A stretch of DNA of 20,261 bases from M55B120 sp965549355 (GTDB taxonomy: Bacteria > Actinomycetota > Humimicrobiia > Humimicrobiales > Humimicrobiaceae), in the NCBI GenBank assembly GCA_965549355.1, contig CBEVGD010000020.1, forward strand, positions 1 through 20,261, written 5' to 3'. Position 1 is the stretch's first letter; the number at the start of each line of letters is the position of its first letter. The position numbers and the translations under genes are program-made. Positions 1 to 7,797 of this stretch are shown one piece after another. The notes under the pieces were generated by a model. The model was not told the origin of the DNA and did not search any database. It worked only from the letters and a program-made list of their open reading frames with translations.

Positions 1-171
1 TAATACCGAGATCAGGACAAGGTCCGTATCCCTGTAATCTTCGGTTATCTGCGCTCCCAGTTCTTTCACCTTTTTTTTCAAAGTAGGCTCATCTATAAGG
101 ACCTTTATTACCTCATTATCATACATCAATATCTTCTCTCCGCCTTCATTTATTATTCTATATTTACTCAT
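1..171 (-). CDS. hpt: Hypoxanthine phosphoribosyltransferase, N-terminal 57 residues (runs off the left edge)
   Basis: The first 57 codons of a minus-strand gene are visible and open to the window edge. The ATG is at 171, preceded by AGAGGT seven bases upstream, a good ribosome binding site. The visible part contains the stretch KVKELGAQITEDY followed by a hydrophobic LVLISVL strand, which matches the N-terminus of bacterial HPRT-type purine salvage enzymes. These convert hypoxanthine or guanine plus PRPP to IMP or GMP. The catalytic PRPP-binding loop lies outside the window. The gene starts 44 bases after the tilS stop, and tilS-hpt (often followed by ftsH) is a common bacterial gene order, which supports the call. 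Co-transcription with tilS is inferred from the spacing. Confidence 0.85.
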   Translation of the reverse strand, partial: MSKYRIINEGGEKILMYDNEVIKVLIDEPTLKKKVKELGAQITEDYRDTDLVLISVL

Positions 172-215
172 TTGCTACCTCTGATAATATCTATTTTTAT
201 TAAAGCATATAAAGA

Positions 216-1754
216 TTATTTTTCAAATAGCTCCAGGTATAATATCCTTGATGTCCCGGGAGTGATCCTTACTCTATTATCTATTCTCATATTGCCTACC
301 CAGATTATCTTTTCTCTATCATAAAAAACAGGTATATTTTTCCTCTTATTTACCGGTATCTTCCTATCGGTAAAAAAGTCCTGGAGCTTTTTACTGCCGC
401 CTGCTCCAAGCGGATAAAATCTGTCTCCATCTTTCCAGCGCCTGACCCCTACCGGGGATACTATTTTATTATAATCAAGAAAAACTTTTGAATCAGGGCT
501 ATCCCTGTAATCTCCAGCAAAATCAAGCAGCTGCGATCTGACAGTCATTGAAAAATCTTCAAGCTCTGTTTCACCGTCTATTTCTATTATCATATCAACG
601 GGCCCGGTGCCGGTTTTCACTACATTCTGTATCTTTCCCGGGGAAGTTTTATTTATTTTTCCCAGGATATGGGACCTTATCTCGCCGGGCACCTCCTGCA
701 TAAAGTCAATGTTTGCCATGTGGATGAAACCGTTTATCCTGAGCACTACTGCCGACCTGATAGGTTTGAGCCATTTGTTCTCCCCTGTTTTTACATTAAG
801 GAGTTTTAATATATCCTCTATATTTCTAAAATTGATATCTTCCAGATTATCCAGTATCTTTTCAAGAGCGCAGGCAATGATCCTTCTTCGGATAGCCAGT
901 GAGCTCAGGTTCAGTGGTTCGATATGTATCTTTAAATATATGATTTTTTTTCTTTCATTTCTTCTGTGGAAGCTTGCTATCTGTTCCAGCAGATTCAAGG
1001 AGTACTTCCTTAAAAAGATATCTTCATCCCTTAATATTTCCATGGAACGCCTTATATTGAGTTTAAAGCTTTTAAGGAAATTATCTTTTATAAATGGGAT
1101 AAGTTTGTTTCTTATCCTGTTTCTGAAATATTTGTTTTCTAGATTTGATTTATCGATACAATACAGGAGACTGTTTTTCCCAAGATAGTCTTCTATGTCC
1201 TTTCTGGATGTATTTATCAATGGTCTTATGATCTTTCCATCTACGGGTCTTATCCCGGAGAGACCCCTTGCTCCCGAACCTCTTATTAGTCTCATCAAAA
1301 AAGTCTCTATATTGTCATCCAGATTGTGCCCCAGGGCAATTTTATTTATATTATATTTTTTTGAAATATTCTGGAGACGGTCTTTCCTTATCATCCTTGC
1401 TCCGGCCTGAAATGAAAGCCTGTTGGCTCTGCACCATTTCACTGCATCGATTTTTTCGCTAAAGAGCCGGATGTTTAACCTGCTGTAAAGGTCCCTGACA
1501 AAGGCCAGATCCCTGCCGGACTGGTCCTTTCTTGTGGAGTGATCAAGGCTGAATCCATAGAGGTCAAGGTTCAGTTCATCTCTGAGCATACAAAGTATAT
1601 GTGTCAAAAATACAGAATCCGGTCCTCCGGAAATAGATATCAGTATGCTGTCCCCGGGATCTACCATATTGAACTGCCTTATGGTCTTTATGGTTATATC
1701 TGTGGCCCTTCTATCTATATTGCCATGCGCTGATGTTTTTTTATACTCTGACAT
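216..1754 (-). CDS. tilS: tRNA(Ile)-lysidine synthetase TilS
   Basis: A 512-residue protein with the N-type ATP-pyrophosphatase P-loop SGGPDS at residues 42-47, followed by the family stretches GFSLDHSTR, ALGHNLDDNIETFLMRLIRGSG and RPLINTSRKDI. A C-terminal TilS domain is seen in RRWKDGDRFYPLGAGGSKKL and the following RKIPVNKRKNIPVF. TilS uses ATP and lysine to turn C34 of the CAU-anticodon tRNA-Ile into lysidine, so that it reads AUA as isoleucine. AUA is a frequent Ile codon in this window, so the enzyme should matter here. Length and domain order (PP-loop, linker, C-terminal domain) are those of full-length TilS. The ATG at 1754 gives a normal-length N-terminus, but its ribosome binding site is weak. 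The gene lies 45 bases after ymdB and directly before hpt. Confidence 0.95.
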   Translation of the reverse strand: MSEYKKTSAHGNIDRRATDITIKTIRQFNMVDPGDSILISISGGPDSVFLTHILCMLRDELNLDLYGFSLDHSTRKDQSGRDLAFVRDLYSRLNIRLFSEKIDAVKWCRANRLSFQAGARMIRKDRLQNISKKYNINKIALGHNLDDNIETFLMRLIRGSGARGLSGIRPVDGKIIRPLINTSRKDIEDYLGKNSLLYCIDKSNLENKYFRNRIRNKLIPFIKDNFLKSFKLNIRRSMEILRDEDIFLRKYSLNLLEQIASFHRRNERKKIIYLKIHIEPLNLSSLAIRRRIIACALEKILDNLEDINFRNIEDILKLLNVKTGENKWLKPIRSAVVLRINGFIHMANIDFMQEVPGEIRSHILGKINKTSPGKIQNVVKTGTGPVDMIIEIDGETELEDFSMTVRSQLLDFAGDYRDSPDSKVFLDYNKIVSPVGVRRWKDGDRFYPLGAGGSKKLQDFFTDRKIPVNKRKNIPVFYDREKIIWVGNMRIDNRVRITPGTSRILYLELFEK

Positions 1755-1799
1755 ATTGTTTCTGCCGGATCCCTTCTCCAGGCAATAATTATTAATATT

Positions 1800-2624
1800 T
1801 TATTTAGCCCTGCTGCTCCAGATATCATGCCCGTCATCAACTTCACAGTTTATTCTCTTGATCTCTCTTGCTTTCCCGCTTCCTTCATCTATGTCTATGG
1901 CAACTCCACTTATCCATACATCATTTTTTGCGACCGTAAATTTCTGGGGCATGCCTGTAATAAACTTTTCTATGATATTTTCCTTTCTTACGCCTATTAC
2001 CGAATCCCTTGGTCCAACCATGCCGGCATCTGTTATATATGCCGTGGTTCCGCCGGGCAGTATTCTTTCATCTGCTGTCTGTACATGCGTATGCGTACCT
2101 ATGACCGCGCTGACCCTGCCATTTAAAAACCATCCCATCGCAACTTTCTCAGATGTCACTTCTGCATGCATATCCACAATGATAATCGGCGTTTTCCCCT
2201 TGATATATTCAAGTATCCTGTCTACGGTCCTGAAGGGACAGTCAAGATTATCAATAAACACCCTGCCGCAAAGATTTATCACTGCCACCTTGATTCCGCC
2301 TAACTTTTCTATCTCATATATATTGTATCCATTGCCGGGCGTGCCTGGCGGATAATTAGCAGGTTTCAGCAGCTCCGGCTCCTCATCCAGAAAATCATAT
2401 ATCTCCCTTTTTTTAAATACATGATTGCCGGTGGTCACAACATCTACGCCAGTCTCAAACAAATTTTTACATGTCTTTATCGAGATGCCTATTCCTCCCG
2501 CAGAGTTTTCACCATTTGCAATTACCATATCAGCTTCATTTTGCCGAATGAGTTGATCAAGCTTTTTCCTCAGGGCGATTCTGCCCGGCTTACCGATGAC
2601 ATCACCTAAAAATAATACTTTCAA
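1800..2624 (-). CDS. ymdB: YmdB-family metallophosphoesterase (2',3'-cyclic-nucleotide phosphodiesterase type)
   Basis: A 274-residue protein beginning KVLFLGDVIGKPGR, with the metal-binding motifs GD (residues 7-8), NGEN (37-40), GNH (66-68), VDMHAE and GTHTHVQTAD. These match the calcineurin-like TIGR00282/YmdB family. Characterised members are cytoplasmic di-iron phosphodiesterases acting on 2',3'-cyclic nucleotides, linked in Bacillus to biofilm and motility decisions. The role in this organism is not known. The start codon is TTG at 2624, with AAGG eight bases upstream. It lies one base after the fdhD TGA stop, so translation is probably coupled to fdhD. No in-frame ATG lies close enough to be a better start. 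There is no signal peptide. Confidence 0.92.
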   Translation of the reverse strand: MKVLFLGDVIGKPGRIALRKKLDQLIRQNEADMVIANGENSAGGIGISIKTCKNLFETGVDVVTTGNHVFKKREIYDFLDEEPELLKPANYPPGTPGNGYNIYEIEKLGGIKVAVINLCGRVFIDNLDCPFRTVDRILEYIKGKTPIIIVDMHAEVTSEKVAMGWFLNGRVSAVIGTHTHVQTADERILPGGTTAYITDAGMVGPRDSVIGVRKENIIEKFITGMPQKFTVAKNDVWISGVAIDIDEGSGKAREIKRINCEVDDGHDIWSSRAK

Positions 2625-2625
2625 A

Positions 2626-3480
2626 TCAAGCCTTTCTAGCTCTGTTTTTAATTATCCTTTCAGGACAACTGTATATATTAAACCTGTTTCCCCTCGCATA
2701 GCCTATAATAGTGAGCCCTATCTTGCCGGCAAGTACGGCTGCGCTATAGGTAACAGATGAATTTGTGACCACTATCGGAATTGATACCCTGGATACCTTA
2801 AAAACGAGATCGAGCGATATCCTTCCTGATGTAAATATTATTTTATCTGAAGGATCCAATTCCCTGATAAATATATGTCCGAATACCTTATCCAGACAAT
2901 TATGCCTGCCAATATCTTCCATGACAAGTATCATCTTGCCGCTTCTGTCGAAAAGAGAGGCAGAGTGCAATCCCCCAAAAGCATTTTTATATTTCTGCTC
3001 TGAGAGGTTTTTATTATTTAATTCAAGTATTATGTCCGCATTTACTTCTTTGCCGGACTTGATAGATGGCGGCATTACAGCTATTGCAGCATTATCTATG
3101 CTCCCGCATCCTGATGGCATATATCTGATACCTCCCGGCCCTGCCGGCATTCTGCTTTTACCTGAATCTGCATGTGTTCTGATCTTTACAATTGTATTCT
3201 CGGGCACAGGGCCGCTATCTTTGTTAAAATCTTCAAATTTTTCATTTTCATTACAAAATTCTATGAGATCTATCTTATTGTAGTTATCAATATACCCATT
3301 TGAGACTGTATATCCTGAGGCCAGTTCAATAAGATCCCCCGGAGAGCAGGATATCACGGATATCTTCTCGCTGTTTAAAATAAGATGCAGCAATATTTCC
3401 CGGGGGATCATGTCCTGCTTCCCGTTCATGCTTCCATCAGATCTTACTTTCTCTATTTTAATTCTTCTGCCCAATTCCAA
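2626..3480 (-). CDS. fdhD: FdhD-like sulfurtransferase for molybdenum/tungsten formate dehydrogenase
   Basis: A 284-residue protein with the FdhD signatures AFGGLHSASLFD (about 168-178), VMEDIGRHNCLDK (186-198), FTSGRISLDLVFKVS and a C-terminal GYARGNRFNIYS. FdhD passes sulfur from cysteine desulfurase to the Mo/W-bis-MGD cofactor of formate dehydrogenase and is cytoplasmic. Where many FdhD proteins have a CxxC motif, this one has a single cysteine (SGCGSID, Cys125), so the second cysteine is missing. The N-terminal region (residues 25-40) is also divergent. The start appears to be TTG at 3480, with GGAG nine bases upstream, overlapping the end of the upstream lipoprotein gene by 28 bases. 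No formate dehydrogenase gene is in the window, so the partner enzyme must be elsewhere. Confidence 0.88.
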   Translation of the reverse strand: MELGRRIKIEKVRSDGSMNGKQDMIPREILLHLILNSEKISVISCSPGDLIELASGYTVSNGYIDNYNKIDLIEFCNENEKFEDFNKDSGPVPENTIVKIRTHADSGKSRMPAGPGGIRYMPSGCGSIDNAAIAVMPPSIKSGKEVNADIILELNNKNLSEQKYKNAFGGLHSASLFDRSGKMILVMEDIGRHNCLDKVFGHIFIRELDPSDKIIFTSGRISLDLVFKVSRVSIPIVVTNSSVTYSAAVLAGKIGLTIIGYARGNRFNIYSCPERIIKNRARKA

Positions 3481-3968
3481 AATACTATTCTCCAGCTTTC
3501 ATCCTCTTCTTTTATAAGCGATACCTCAATATCTTTATACATCTTCTCTCCGCCATCATAACTGTCAAGAATATCAATTCCCACAAGAGCAGTATTGTTT
3601 TTTACTTCCACCCAATTGATCTCGACAGTTACAATATCAGTAATATCAGAAAACTCCATTATAAAATCCTGTTCGCTTCCCTTGCTCTTATCTTCACTGC
3701 TGAGGTATTTATATGCTTCACTGTAATTCTTTCCCATGAGCAAATCAAAAAAGATATCAACAGTCTCTACCGCCGCATCCATTTCCTTATCGCTTGAAAA
3801 TCTTTCGGTCAGGAAGACTCTTCCATTATCGACCATGCCGCACCCGCCAAAAAGAGCGCCTGACGGAAGGATCAGCAGCACCGCCATAATAAATATGGAT
3901 ATTTTGCCTGATGCTTTATTTTTATGCTGTGCCATAGACTCTTTTATCCTGTACTGCATACCGTACAT
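3453..3968 (-). CDS. Putative NTF2-like lipoprotein, function unknown
   Basis: A 171-residue protein if it starts at the ATG at 3968 (AGGG about eight bases upstream), or 160 residues from the ATG at 3935. The shorter form has a typical export signal: basic residues (HKNKASGK), a hydrophobic stretch IFIMAVLLILPSGALF, then GGC, a loose lipobox with Cys32 as the likely lipidated residue. The exported part has helix-strand features (AVETVDIFFDLLMGKNYSEAYKYL, then strands ending in WRIVFW) like the NTF2-like or DUF4878-type domain of secreted bacterial proteins. I do not recognise a specific family. Its 3' end overlaps the fdhD start by 28 bases. It is the first protein gene after tRNA-fMet. The function cannot be stated. 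Confidence 0.75.
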   Translation of the reverse strand: MYGMQYRIKESMAQHKNKASGKISIFIMAVLLILPSGALFGGCGMVDNGRVFLTERFSSDKEMDAAVETVDIFFDLLMGKNYSEAYKYLSSEDKSKGSEQDFIMEFSDITDIVTVEINWVEVKNNTALVGIDILDSYDGGEKMYKDIEVSLIKEEDESWRIVFWNWAEELK

Positions 3969-4137
3969 CTACTGCCCTTTTTTCTGTTAGCCCGAAAAGT
4001 ACCCGGCTCGAATAACAGCTGTTCGGATTATATAAATTTTCTTTCAATGAAGTCCCTCAAGATACTCTATAAAAAATATAGATAAATTATAATTTAAAAT
4101 CGAATTTAATTGAAATCTAATGAGGAATTTTAGGATT

Positions 4138-4214
<77 letters not shown>

Positions 4215-4249
4215 CCGAAAAATATGTGGTATTTCTTAACCGCAGGAAC

Positions 4250-4278
4250 ATTATAATGATTTTTCCCAAAATGTCCAA
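4250..4278 (-). promoter_or_regulatory. Sigma-70-type promoter for tRNA-fMet and probably the downstream operon
   Basis: On the minus strand, TTGGAC (4278-4273) is followed by a 17-base spacer and a perfect TATAAT (4255-4250). Predicted transcription starts near 4243, giving a leader of about 29 bases before the tRNA. The lipoprotein-fdhD-ymdB-tilS-hpt genes follow in the same direction. No strong terminator is visible between the tRNA and 3968, so read-through is possible. Confidence 0.7.
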
Positions 4279-4389
4279 TGCAATTTTTAAATATTATTTA
4301 TCTGTAATTTGGAATATGCACTTATATGCTTATCTTGATTATTTTAAAATTATTAGTGCCAATGTTTTAATAAAATTTTTCCGGAGCTC

Positions 4390-5313
4390 TCAGACGTGAG
4401 CTACTAATATTCTTTCCTTTTGATTGTAATCATTCATAAGGCTAATATTTTTTACTTTTATATATTTTTTCACAAGAGGGACGAGTCTGCCTCCAACAAT
4501 AGGATCGGTTTCAAAAAGAATACATGAAGACCCGGGTATCATTAGCCTCTTTATCCTTGATAAGATCTTTTCATACATTTCCAACCCCGTTTCTCCGGCA
4601 ACAAGAGCTTCCTTTGGTTCATATTCTCTTATTTCGCGGGGAAGATCCAGAAAACCGCTCTCTGAAATATAGGGTGGGTTTGAGATTACAAGATCTATCT
4701 TCCCTTTATTATTTACGGTCCATTCTGAATCATCTTCCGGCAGTATATCGCAATGAATAAATTCCAGGTTTTTCCCCATATCGCCGGCCAGTATGCTTTC
4801 CGCATTTCTATCAGCAATTTCAAGAGCCCTCTCGCTAATATCCGTTGCAGCGATCTTTATCTTATTTATGCTTCCGGGGGATCTCTGTAATAGCTCGGTA
4901 TATAAACTGAGGATTATAGCTCCGCTTCCGGTTCCGATCTCTATAATATTTATATGTCCTTTTTTATCCAGAAGCCTTAATGATTCTTCCAGAGCCTTCT
5001 CGACCAGAAGTTCTGTCTCCGGACGGGGAATTAATACATTCCCATCAATATATAATCTGATATTTCTGAAATATGCTTCACCCAGTATGTACTGGATCGG
5101 AATATATTCGAGCCTTTTTAAAATATACTTTTTATAGGTTCCCAGCTCTTCTCTATTTAAAATCCTGTCATAATCGAGGTAAAGATCCATCCTGGTAAGG
5201 CCGAGCGCCGCAGCCAGCAGAAGTTCAGCCGAAAGGCGGGCCCGGGGAATATCTTTTTTTGTAAAAAAATCAATGCCCCACTCAAGAATCCTTTTTACGC
5301 TCCAGGTCTCCAA
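4390..5313 (-). CDS. prmC: Peptide chain release factor N5-glutamine methyltransferase PrmC
   Basis: A 307-residue SAM-dependent methyltransferase of the HemK/PrmC family. It has an N-terminal helical domain (SVKRILEWGIDFFTKKDI), the connecting IPIQYILGEAYFRN and NVLIPRPETELLVE segments, the SAM motif EIGTGSGAI (about 125-133) and the catalytic NPPY (212-215), followed by REYEPKEAL. It methylates the glutamine of the GGQ motif in release factors; prfA lies immediately upstream. An ATG at 5352 would overlap prfA by 35 bases and has no ribosome binding site. A TTG at 5313 lies four bases after the prfA stop and has GGGAG nine bases upstream, so I prefer the TTG. Confidence 0.93.
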   Translation of the reverse strand: METWSVKRILEWGIDFFTKKDIPRARLSAELLLAAALGLTRMDLYLDYDRILNREELGTYKKYILKRLEYIPIQYILGEAYFRNIRLYIDGNVLIPRPETELLVEKALEESLRLLDKKGHINIIEIGTGSGAIILSLYTELLQRSPGSINKIKIAATDISERALEIADRNAESILAGDMGKNLEFIHCDILPEDDSEWTVNNKGKIDLVISNPPYISESGFLDLPREIREYEPKEALVAGETGLEMYEKILSRIKRLMIPGSSCILFETDPIVGGRLVPLVKKYIKVKNISLMNDYNQKERILVAHV

Positions 5314-5317
5314 ATTC

Positions 5318-6397
5318 CTACACTCCCAGCTTTTCCAGCTTTTTCTCCTCATCAGCGCTCTTAAGGGCGCTGATCAATTCATCCAGGCCTCCTTCAAGAA
5401 CCTCGTCCAGCCTATAGAGCGTCAGATTGATCCTGTGGTCAGTGATCCTGCCCTGAGGATAATTATATGTCCTTATCCTTTCGCTTCTATCCCCGGTGCC
5501 TATCTGTGTCCTCCGGTTCTCGGTCTGCTGGTCCTTCTGCTTCCTTTCTTCTTCTTCCTTTAATCTCGCTCTCAATATCTTTAATGCTTTATCTTTGTTT
5601 TGAAGCTGGGATTTCTCATCCTGGCAGCTCACTATCATACCTGTTGGAATATGTGTCACTCTTACTGCAGAATCAGTCGTATTGACTGATTGCCCCCCGG
5701 GTCCGCTGGAACGGAACACATCTATTCTTAGTTCATTCGGATCTATATCGACTTCGACCTCTTCGACTTCAGGAAGCACCGCTACTGTAGCAGTGGATGT
5801 ATGTATCCTGCCCTGTGACTCTGTTGCCGGGACTCTTTGAACCCGGTGAACCCCGGATTCATATTTCATTATCCCGTATACGCTTTCTCCTTCTATCCCG
5901 AAGATTATTTCCTTAAACCCTCCTATACCCAGCCGGTTTGAACTAAGTACAGCATGTTTCCATTTCCTGGATTCTGCATACTTCGCATAGACGCGGTACA
6001 GTACCCCGGCAAAAAGCGCCGCCTCATCTCCGCCGGCTCCTGCTCTTATTTCTACAATAACATTTTTCTTATCATTGGGATCTCTGGGAGTCAGCTGGAG
6101 TCTTATCCTCTTTTCCAGAGCAGCTTTGTTTTTATTATTATTTTCCACTTCCCCATTCAAAAATTCCTTCATCTCTTCATCTTGTTCAGAATCCAGCATT
6201 TCAGCAGCTTCCTCAATTGAGGAAAGGACTTCCCGGTACTGGCTCGCAAGCCTCACTGCTTCTTCCACCTCTGAAATTTTTTTTCCGTATTCTTTTATCT
6301 TTTCAGGATTTGAAGCAATTTCAGGCTCTGAAAGTTTTGACATCAGTTTCCTGTACTCATCTTCAAAGATCTTTAGCTTTTCAAGCAATTTACTCAT
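5318..6397 (-). CDS. prfA: Peptide chain release factor 1
   Basis: A 359-residue class I release factor. The GGQ peptidyl-hydrolysis motif is at residues 234-236 within FRSSGPGGQSVNTTDSAVR. The stop-codon-recognition PxT motif appears as PAT at 190-192 in QRVPATESQGRIHTST. PAT is the RF1 form (reads UAA and UAG), whereas RF2 has SPF. Length and C-terminus (RTYNYPQGRITDHRINLTLY) are normal. The start ATG at 6397 has AGGTG eight bases upstream. The gene ends with TAG, a codon read by its own product, and prmC follows four bases later, so the two are very likely translationally coupled. Confidence 0.97.
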   Translation of the reverse strand: MSKLLEKLKIFEDEYRKLMSKLSEPEIASNPEKIKEYGKKISEVEEAVRLASQYREVLSSIEEAAEMLDSEQDEEMKEFLNGEVENNNKNKAALEKRIRLQLTPRDPNDKKNVIVEIRAGAGGDEAALFAGVLYRVYAKYAESRKWKHAVLSSNRLGIGGFKEIIFGIEGESVYGIMKYESGVHRVQRVPATESQGRIHTSTATVAVLPEVEEVEVDIDPNELRIDVFRSSGPGGQSVNTTDSAVRVTHIPTGMIVSCQDEKSQLQNKDKALKILRARLKEEEERKQKDQQTENRRTQIGTGDRSERIRTYNYPQGRITDHRINLTLYRLDEVLEGGLDELISALKSADEEKKLEKLGV

Positions 6398-6503
6398 TTT
6401 AATTCACCTTAAGCTCAAACTATGGATTTATTAATACTGTAGCATAACCGGCCCAATAAAAAAGGAGTGGTCGGATCTAATGATCAAATATTCTGATAGA
6501 TCG

Positions 6504-7421
6504 CTAACTTGATATGGTTTCCCGGACGACTTTTCCGCTTTTGAAATCATCTTCTGATTTTATGACTCTATTAAACGAGCTTATTGCGACTTCGATCTGC
6601 GAGTCATCAGGCTCCCTCGTAGTTATCTTTTGAAGAAGAAGACCGGGATAAAATATGATACTAACGATTTTGTGTTTTGAGTATTTCCCGGCAAGTTTTA
6701 TCAGCTCGTATGATATGCCTGATATGACCGGTATCAGGAGCACTCTGTAGAGTATTCTCAGGAGAAGCGGGGGCCTGCCCAGCAGGGCAAATACAAATAT
6801 AGCTACGACCATTACTATCAGTAGAAAGCTGGTTCCGCATCTTACATGTAAAGTCGTATACTTCCTTACATTCTCGACCTTTATCTCTTCATCATTTTCA
6901 TATGCCTGTATCGTCTTATGTTCAGCTCCATGATATTGGAATATCCTTTTGATGTCTTTTAACCGGGATATAATGAGTATATAGCCAAGAAAAAGCAATA
7001 TCCTTACAAGCCCTTCCATAAGATTATATACAATAGTATTTGGAAAATAATTTGAAAAGCTTCTTCCAATAAGGGTAGGCAGAATAAAGAATACTCCAAC
7101 TGCAAAGATCACAGCGATCATAATAGCAATCGTCATCTCTTTTTTGGAAAACTGTATATCTTCTTCTGTGGATTCATTTACTGAATAGCTCAATGCCCTG
7201 AAACCAAGCGCCATGCTTTCGATAAGGTTTACCACTCCCCTGATAAAGGGAAAACCCAGAAATTTATTATTTATCGTAAGTGATGAATTTTTGAATAATT
7301 TTGTCGAAATAGTCTTGTCGGGTCTTCTTACGGCCAGGGCCCAGAAATTTTTCCCCCTCATCATGACCCCCTCTATTACTGCCTGGCCTCCTACCTGATA
7401 TTTATTTGTGGTTTCTGTCAT
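6504..7421 (-). CDS. yqhQ: DUF1385 / YqhQ-family membrane protein
   Basis: A 305-residue protein beginning with the family signature VGGQAVIEGVMMRG and containing YHGAEHKTIQAYE, both diagnostic of the DUF1385 (YqhQ) family. Hydrophobic segments are at about 96-117, 128-152, 198-220 and 222-245, so it should be an integral membrane protein with about four spans. The biochemical function of the family is not well established. The conserved histidines and glutamate of the HGAEHK segment suggest an enzyme or a metal site (inference). The start ATG at 7421 has AAGGA upstream. It sits between rpmE and prfA, a gene order I recall from clostridial-type genomes. Confidence 0.88.
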   Translation of the reverse strand: MTETTNKYQVGGQAVIEGVMMRGKNFWALAVRRPDKTISTKLFKNSSLTINNKFLGFPFIRGVVNLIESMALGFRALSYSVNESTEEDIQFSKKEMTIAIMIAVIFAVGVFFILPTLIGRSFSNYFPNTIVYNLMEGLVRILLFLGYILIISRLKDIKRIFQYHGAEHKTIQAYENDEEIKVENVRKYTTLHVRCGTSFLLIVMVVAIFVFALLGRPPLLLRILYRVLLIPVISGISYELIKLAGKYSKHKIVSIIFYPGLLLQKITTREPDDSQIEVAISSFNRVIKSEDDFKSGKVVRETISS

Positions 7422-7468
7422 CGAAGTCTTTTCCTTGAGTATAACCCTCCCGGGTCCAGCCGATATTT

Positions 7469-7675
7469 CTATTTCTTTGATTTTACAAGACGCTTTTTAA
7501 ATCTTTCCACTCTTCCGCCGGAGTCGATCAGCTTTTGTTTCCCGGTATAGAAAGGATGGCATGCGGAACATATCTCGATTCTTAATTCTTTTTTTGTAGA
7601 TCTTGTTGTAAAAGTATTGCCGCAAGAGCAGTGAACTGTGCACTCTTCATATTTAGGATGTATCTTTTCCTTCAT
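7469..7675 (-). CDS. rpmE: Large-subunit ribosomal protein bL31, zinc-binding form
   Basis: A 68-residue protein starting MKEKIHPKYEE with HCSCGNTF and EICSACHPFYTGKQK, the L31 signature. The cysteines at 12, 16, 18, 36 and 39 make this the C+ form, which binds zinc, as opposed to the cysteine-free YtiA/RpmE2 form made under zinc starvation. It is part of the 50S subunit near the central protuberance. The start ATG at 7675 has AAGGA six bases upstream. It follows rho by 122 bases, the common rho-rpmE order. Confidence 0.96.
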   Translation of the reverse strand: MKEKIHPKYEECTVHCSCGNTFTTRSTKKELRIEICSACHPFYTGKQKLIDSGGRVERFKKRLVKSKK

Positions 7676-7726
7676 TTTATTCCTTACCTATATATCTTTA
7701 TTGTTTTCAATTATTTCAAAAGTAAA

Positions 7727-7755
7727 ATATTAGCATAAATACAGGTCTCCGTAAA
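7727..7755 (-). promoter_or_regulatory. Candidate promoter for rpmE-yqhQ-prfA-prmC
   Basis: On the minus strand, TTTACG (7755-7750), a 17-base spacer and TAATAT (7732-7727) are preceded by an extended -10 element TGC. The predicted start near 7720 gives a leader of about 45 bases before rpmE. The same TGC-TAATAT hexamer context occurs at the trpB2 T-box promoter. It would let rpmE and the genes after it be transcribed separately from rho. Confidence 0.45.
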
Positions 7756-7797
7756 CATATTAAACTCTTTTAAATGAAAACAGGCTGTAAATTTGCT

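Noticed and set aside
607..1733. Plus-strand open frames antisense to tilS.
   Set aside because: They lie inside a well-supported gene on the other strand, have biased composition reflecting the complement, and show no domains or ribosome binding sites.
4381..4403. Possible intrinsic terminator at the end of prmC (AGCTC / GAGCT stem followed by A/T-rich sequence).
   Set aside because: The stem is only five base pairs and there is no continuous T-run on the minus strand.
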